From contig NZ_OZ253573.1 of NCBI RefSeq assembly GCF_965262965.1, forward strand, positions 1-64,000: a DNA stretch of 64,000 bases, given 5' to 3'. Both the position numbers and the translations under genes were made by a program. How positions within the stretch are numbered: position 1 is the first letter of the stretch; the number at the start of each line of letters is the position of its first letter. This DNA is from Poriferisodalis sp965262965. Lineage in GTDB: Bacteria > Actinomycetota > Acidimicrobiia > Acidimicrobiales > Poriferisodalaceae. Below are positions 60,218-64,000 of the stretch, piece by piece. The notes under the pieces were generated by a model. It had not been told where the DNA came from. It saw only the letters and a program-made list of their open reading frames with translations, and ran no database searches.

Positions 60218-61534
60218 ATGGGGGATGACTTCGGGGTCGAATATCAGAGCGGCTTCGGAAACGAGCACGCCAGCGAGGCCGAGCCGGGCGTGCTGCCGAT
60301 CGGCCAGAACAGCCCGCAGCGGGTCGCGCACGATCTCTACACCGAGCAACTGACCGGCAGTGCGTTCACCGTGGCACGTGCCGATGCGCTGCGCACTTGG
60401 ATGTACCGCATCCGCCCGTCGGTGCGTCACGTGACCGGGCTGCGCGATGTGGACCCAGGCAACATTCGGTCCTCGCCGTGCCGCGAAGGTGCGCCTCCAG
60501 TGGCACAGCTTCGATGGAGCCCGATTCCCGTCGGCGACGAGCCGGCGACGTGGCTGTCAGGCCTGTGCACGCTGGCTGCGAACGGCGATGCGCACACCCA
60601 GCGCGGAGCAGCCACGCACCTGTATTTCGCGAACGAGTCCATGGTGGACGAGGTGTTCGCCGACTCCGACGGCGAGCTGCTGATCCTGCCCCAGCAGGGC
60701 GCGCTGAGGCTGGTCACCGAGCTGGGCACGCTCACTGCCGGTCCGGCCGAGCTGGCAACCGTGCCGCGGGGCGTCAAGTTCCGCGTCGAGCTGATGGAAG
60801 AGACGGCGCGCGGCTACGTGTGCGAGAACTACGGCGCGCCGTTCCGGCTGCCTGACCCGGGCCTCATCGGAGTGGATGCGCTGGCGATGCCACGGGACTT
60901 CCTGTATCCAGTCGCCGGCTACGAGTCTGCGGATCGTCCCACCCGGCTGGTGTTCAAGCACGACGGTCGCCTGCTGGAGACGCACCTGCCGCACTCGCCG
61001 CTCGACGTGGTGGCGTGGCACGGCAACTTCGCCCCCTACAAGTACGACCTGCGTAACTACTGCCCGCTCGGGCCGCTGCTGTTCGACCATCCGGCGCCGT
61101 CGATCTGGACATTGTTGACGTCACCCTCAGAATCACCGGGCACGGCCAACGTCGACTTCGTGCTGTTCCGTGAGCGTTGGGCCGTGCAGGAGCACACCTT
61201 CCGTCCGCCTTGGTACCACTCCAACGTGATGAGCGAGCTCATGGGGCTCATCGAAGGCACCTACGACGCCAAGCTCGAAGGCTTCTTGCCCGGCGGGGTC
61301 AGCATCCACAACGCGTTTCTGCCCCACGGCCCCGACATCGACGCCTACGACGCCGGCACCACGGCGGAACTCGAGCCCCGGCGGATGGCCGACATGCTGG
61401 CCTTCATGTTCGAGTCCCGCTATGCGTGGATCCCCACGGCTTGGGCAGCCGGACTGGGTGAGCTGCACGACGGTTACACCGATGCGTGGATGCCGCTGGA
61501 CGATCGCAGCACGTTGCGCCGCGACCAGGCCTAG
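60218..61534 (+). CDS. hmgA: Homogentisate 1,2-dioxygenase
   Basis: Opens the ring of homogentisate in tyrosine/phenylalanine catabolism. The N terminus YQSGFGNEHASEA (residues 9-21) and GSAFTVARADALRTWMYRIRPS are typical; metal ligands sit in the C-terminal part RPPWYHSNVMSELMG and EGFLPGGVSIHNAFLPHGPD. The length of 438 aa is standard. No maleylacetoacetate isomerase or fumarylacetoacetase lies in the window. Start ATG 60218 is clear from the conserved N terminus. Confidence 0.95.
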   Translation: MGDDFGVEYQSGFGNEHASEAEPGVLPIGQNSPQRVAHDLYTEQLTGSAFTVARADALRTWMYRIRPSVRHVTGLRDVDPGNIRSSPCREGAPPVAQLRWSPIPVGDEPATWLSGLCTLAANGDAHTQRGAATHLYFANESMVDEVFADSDGELLILPQQGALRLVTELGTLTAGPAELATVPRGVKFRVELMEETARGYVCENYGAPFRLPDPGLIGVDALAMPRDFLYPVAGYESADRPTRLVFKHDGRLLETHLPHSPLDVVAWHGNFAPYKYDLRNYCPLGPLLFDHPAPSIWTLLTSPSESPGTANVDFVLFRERWAVQEHTFRPPWYHSNVMSELMGLIEGTYDAKLEGFLPGGVSIHNAFLPHGPDIDAYDAGTTAELEPRRMADMLAFMFESRYAWIPTAWAAGLGELHDGYTDAWMPLDDRSTLRRDQA

Positions 61535-61561
61535 GAATCAGCTCGGCGGAATCAGCCCAGC
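61534..61561. repeat. Tandem duplication 2 x 14 bp at the hmgA stop
   Basis: GGAATCAGCTCGGC (61534-61547) is followed by GGAATCAGCCCAGC (61548-61561), 12 of 14 bases identical, beginning on the last base of the hmgA stop codon and ending just before the convergent panC stop. Confidence 0.65.
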
Positions 61562-61565
61562 CTGG

Positions 61566-62423
61566 TCAACCCAGCGGCGACGCGGCAACGTTGTCGGTCA
61601 GCCTCGCTGAGCCCAAGTACGCGGCAGCAGCGATCCTGACGGTGCCGGTGATGGTGCTCACGGGCTCGAGCGTTGCAGGATCGACGACCTCTACGTAGTC
61701 GCTCTCGAACTGCGGTTCGGAGTTCAGCGTGGTTCTGGCCTCAGCGATGAGCTTCGAGGCGTCACGCTCGCCGGCAGCCACGGCTGCGCTGGCATCGCGC
61801 AGAACGGTGGCGAGCAGCGGCGCTACGGCTCGCTGGACGGGGTCGAGCAGTGCGTTGCGCGAGCTGAGCGCCAAGCCGTCGTCGTCGCGCACGGTCTCGC
61901 AGCCGACGATCTCGACGTCCAGATTGAGTTCACGCGCCATCGTGGCGATGATCACGAGCTGCTGGAAGTCCTTCTCACCGAAATATGCCCGCTGGGGCGC
62001 AACGATGTTCAACAGCTTGGTCACGACGGTAGCAACGCCACGAAAATGGCCTGGTCTGGTGGCGCCGCAGAGGCAGCCCTCAAGTGGCGTGACATCGACG
62101 GTCACCTTCTTAGGTCCGGGGTACATCACCTCAGGTGTGGGGGAGAACAGCACATCGGTGCCGTGCCGTTCGCAGATGGCGAGGTCGGTATTGGCGTTTC
62201 GGGGGTACTTCGCGAGGTCGTCGGCGCGGTCGAATTGGAGCGGGTTCACGAACAGCGTGGCCACGACCACATCGCATTCGGCGCGGGCCCGGTCAAGCAG
62301 CGATGTGTGACCTGCATGCAACGCGCCCATCGTCGGGACGCACGCGACTCGCTGACCGTCACGCTGCGCGACATGGAGTACTTCGTTAAGTTGCGCAATG
62401 GTGTCGGCGCGCCGCAGTGCCAT
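61566..62423 (-). CDS. panC: Pantothenate synthetase
   Basis: Joins pantoate and beta-alanine with ATP. Motifs: CVPTMGALHAGHTSLLDRAR (about residues 28-47, with the HxGH nucleotide motif), LFVNPLQF, the YPGPKKVTVDV region, GHFRGVATVVTKLLNIV, YFGEKDFQQL, and DGLALSSRNALL (KMSKS-like loop). The length of 285 aa is normal. The remnant of panB lies directly upstream on the same strand, nine bases from the panC start, so the two were once an operon. It converges with hmgA. Confidence 0.95.
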   Translation of the reverse strand: MALRRADTIAQLNEVLHVAQRDGQRVACVPTMGALHAGHTSLLDRARAECDVVVATLFVNPLQFDRADDLAKYPRNANTDLAICERHGTDVLFSPTPEVMYPGPKKVTVDVTPLEGCLCGATRPGHFRGVATVVTKLLNIVAPQRAYFGEKDFQQLVIIATMARELNLDVEIVGCETVRDDDGLALSSRNALLDPVQRAVAPLLATVLRDASAAVAAGERDASKLIAEARTTLNSEPQFESDYVEVVDPATLEPVSTITGTVRIAAAAYLGSARLTDNVAASPLG

Positions 62424-62431
62424 GGAGACAG

Positions 62432-62662
62432 CTAGGACGGTTGGTGCACCGACTGGGGCCGAAGCCCGACGTGTGCCATGACGGGGATGGTGTTGCGGTA
62501 GCCCAGCACCACAATGCCCAAGGCGTCTCCGACCAGCAGCATGTCGACGCCGGCGGCGTCCAGCAGGCGGGCCATGTTGAAGTCGTAGGCGGTGAGCATC
62601 GTGATCGGCTCACCCTGCTGCTTCTTCGCCAGGATGTCCGGCACTCGAACAACTGCGGCCAT
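62432..62662 (-). pseudogene. panB: panB (ketopantoate hydroxymethyltransferase) remnant with internal and 3' deletions
   Basis: Only 76 codons remain. They start with the normal PanB opening (VRVPDILAKKQQGEPITMLT, then AYDFNMARLLDAAGVDMLLVGDALG, about residues 5-49) and reach GYRNTIPV. There the sequence jumps to MAHVGLRPQSVHQ, which in intact PanB lies some 75 residues later, and ends PS-stop. About 200 residues, including the later metal-binding Asp, the active-site Lys and the catalytic Glu, are missing. The lesion is in frame, with IPV probably shared by both deletion ends. Pantothenate synthesis needs another panB or outside ketopantoate. Confidence 0.85.
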
Positions 62663-62700
62663 GTCGCGAGCGTACATCTGGGACAGGCGGAGCTTTCTCG

Positions 62701-62720
62701 CTGTCCCGCATGCGGGACAG
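62701..62720. promoter_or_regulatory. Perfect 20-bp palindrome upstream of the SDR gene
   Basis: CTGTCCCGCA-TGCGGGACAG (62701-62720) reads the same on both strands. It ends 18 bases before the ATG of the plus-strand SDR gene and lies in the divergent gap with panB, and a related TGGGACAG occurs nearby at 62679. This is the form of a dimer-binding operator. Regulator unknown; a GntR- or IclR-type regulator is only a guess. Confidence 0.6.
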
Positions 62721-62738
62721 GAATGGAACACTGTGCCG

Positions 62739-63551
62739 ATGAGTGCGACGCGGGCGAATGCGGATCTGAGCGGTCGGGTGGCGATGGTCACCGGCGCCGG
62801 GGCACATGGAGACGGGATCGGCAATGGCCGGGCTGCGGCAATCCTGCTGGCCGAGGCCGGGGCGCATGTCGTCGCTGTCGACCGCAAGCTCAAACTCGCG
62901 GAGGTGACCGTCGAGATGATTGCCGCAGAGGGCGGCAGCGCGATCGCCGTCGACGCTGATGTGACCGCCGAGGCTGACTGCGCGGCCATGGTCAAGGCTG
63001 CGACCGATCGCTGGGGCCGGCTGGACATCCTGGTGAACAACGTCGGCATCGGCAGCAGCGGAACGGTGGTGACCGAGGACGTGGACCGCTGGGAACGCGT
63101 CATGGACGTGAACCTGACCTCGATGGTGCTGGCTTCGCGGCACGCGATACCAGCCATGGTCGAGTACTTGGGAGCGGGAGCGGTCGTCAACATCTCGTCA
63201 ATCTCGGCGCTGCGGCCGCGGGGAATGACGGCGTACTCGACGTCGAAGGGGGCGATCATGTCGCTCACCTCGGCGATGGCGGTCGACCATGGCGCCGACG
63301 GTGTGCGCGTGAACTGTGTGGCCCCAGGTCCCGTGCGGACACCGCTCGTCGGCGGCGATGACATGCCCGAAGAACTCGCCGAAGCCCGCCGGAGGGCGAG
63401 CGTGCTGAGAATCGAAGGCAGCGGCTGGGATGTGGGCGCAGCGGTCAGGTTCCTGTGCACCGACGAGGCCCGCTACATCACCGGTCACACGCTGGTCGTC
63501 GACGGCGGCGTGACCTTGCGGGGACCCTCACGGGCCACGCTGGCCGGCTGA
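62739..63551 (+). CDS. SDR-family oxidoreductase
   Basis: A 270-aa short-chain dehydrogenase. The loop TGAGAHGDGIGNGRA (about residues 18-32) binds cofactor, NNVG replaces NNAG at about 95-98, catalytic Ser is in NISSISAL, Tyr and Lys in YSTSKGA, and VRTPLVGGDD lies in the substrate loop. ITGHTLVVDGG ends the fold. The upstream perfect palindrome suggests a dedicated regulator. Start ATG 62739 fits the conserved strand one. Substrate unknown. Confidence 0.92.
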   Translation: MSATRANADLSGRVAMVTGAGAHGDGIGNGRAAAILLAEAGAHVVAVDRKLKLAEVTVEMIAAEGGSAIAVDADVTAEADCAAMVKAATDRWGRLDILVNNVGIGSSGTVVTEDVDRWERVMDVNLTSMVLASRHAIPAMVEYLGAGAVVNISSISALRPRGMTAYSTSKGAIMSLTSAMAVDHGADGVRVNCVAPGPVRTPLVGGDDMPEELAEARRRASVLRIEGSGWDVGAAVRFLCTDEARYITGHTLVVDGGVTLRGPSRATLAG

Positions 63552-63581
63552 GCCAGGGCAGCTGACCGGCTGGCAGGATGG

Positions 63582-64000
63582 CTACGCAGGCTGCTGGCGG
63601 AAGCTGCTGCCGTAGTGAGCAGCGGGCAGACGACTGCGGCCGAAGAGCTTGTCCCTCAGCGTTCCCGGCTGATACTCCCGTTGGACGAGCCCGCGTTCGG
63701 CTAGCACGGGCACCACACCCTCGATGAAGTCGATGAACGTGCCGGGAGTAGTGGCGTAGACCAAGTTGAAGCCGTCCACCCCTTGGTTCAGGCGGCGCGC
63801 CATGCCGTCGGCGATCTGCTCGGGAGAGCCCACGAGGAACTGGCCCGCCATGTTGAGCTTGATGAGGTCTCCGAAGGTCCGCGTTCCCGGCGGAGCGGAA
63901 TCGAGCAGGGACTTCACCGGTCCCCGCACGCCCTCGGTGGCGAGACTCTCGAGCGGCTGGTCAGGATCGATGTGGCTGAGATCGACGTTGAGGTTGCCGC
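63582..64000 (-). CDS. LLM-class FMN-dependent monooxygenase (NtaA/SnaA/DszA-type), C-terminal part; 5' end outside window
   Basis: The frame is open from the TGA-side end at 63582 through the window edge, so only about the last 139 residues are visible. GQFLVGSPEQIADGMARRLNQGVDGFNLVYAT and the end VPVLAERGLVQREYQPGTLRDKLFG are typical of the NtaA/SnaA/DszA monooxygenase C terminus. These flavin enzymes attack nitrilotriacetate, EDTA, dibenzothiophene sulfones or similar compounds; substrate cannot be judged here. It converges with the SDR gene with 30 bases between. Confidence 0.85.
   Translation of the reverse strand, partial: GNLNVDLSHIDPDQPLESLATEGVRGPVKSLLDSAPPGTRTFGDLIKLNMAGQFLVGSPEQIADGMARRLNQGVDGFNLVYATTPGTFIDFIEGVVPVLAERGLVQREYQPGTLRDKLFGRSRLPAAHYGSSFRQQPA

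Overview
The window is high-GC bacterial DNA with dense, short-spaced genes and many ATGA/GTGA start-stop overlaps. It most likely comes from an actinobacterium outside the well-studied genera, and an Acidimicrobiia-like lineage is my best guess. Supporting signs are a 31-residue bS22 ribosomal protein, an inositol-phosphate synthase, an F420-type LLM oxidoreductase, a DUF501-ppx pair, and a gene order closely matching the mycobacterial metG-tatD-ksgA-ispE ... glmU-prs-rplY-pth-mfd-mazG-eno-divIC cluster. The taxonomic call is inference. No rRNA, CRISPR array, IS transposase or phage structural gene was found.

Layout. 1-3050: end of an HNH gene, ychF, a DUF192 gene, rsmI. 3147-3762: a higBA toxin-antitoxin pair with its operator. 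3853-19119: the housekeeping block metG, tatD, rsmA, ispE, bS22 (minus), tRNA-Gln, a GlmU uridylyltransferase, prs, rplY, pth, mfd, a PpiC/SurA-like lipoprotein, mazG, eno, divIC. Between divIC and its usual neighbours DUF501-ppx (36574-38057) lies about 17.4 kb of accessory DNA. It holds a broken TetR gene, carbon-monoxide-dehydrogenase-type small and medium subunits, an SDR, a fatty-acid desaturase, an aldo/keto reductase, two paralogous TPR proteins around a membrane phosphoesterase, an AbiEi/DUF559 gene between two palindromic repeats, and a molybdo-hydroxylase maturation set (MoxR ATPase, VWA protein, split XdhC, MocA-like transferase, CoxG) with an acyl-CoA dehydrogenase.

38066-47588: a GNAT, an Fe-S RecB-like nuclease, a small conserved protein, tRNA-Leu, a class II Fic protein, a PanE-like reductase, P450, ino1, a secreted protein with a phased regulatory site, and a decayed 2OG-Fe(II) oxygenase. 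47625-64000: a methyltransferase, a Rieske-ThDP fusion enzyme, a histidine phosphatase, an ornithine-cyclodeaminase-like protein, a DMT exporter, ppk2, a frameshifted SulP transporter, catabolic SDR/LLM/hydroxyacid dehydrogenase genes, an MFS transporter, hmgA, panC next to a deleted panB remnant, another SDR, and the 3' end of an LLM monooxygenase.

Two themes recur. Short tandem duplications (14-36 bp units) sit at or near gene ends at nine places, some translated into pentapeptide repeats (GlmU and MazG N termini, enolase C terminus) and one breaking the TetR gene. At least four genes are broken (tetR, 2OG oxygenase, sulP, panB), which points to genome decay, population variation or assembly indels. 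No stretch longer than 300 bases lacks a feature.
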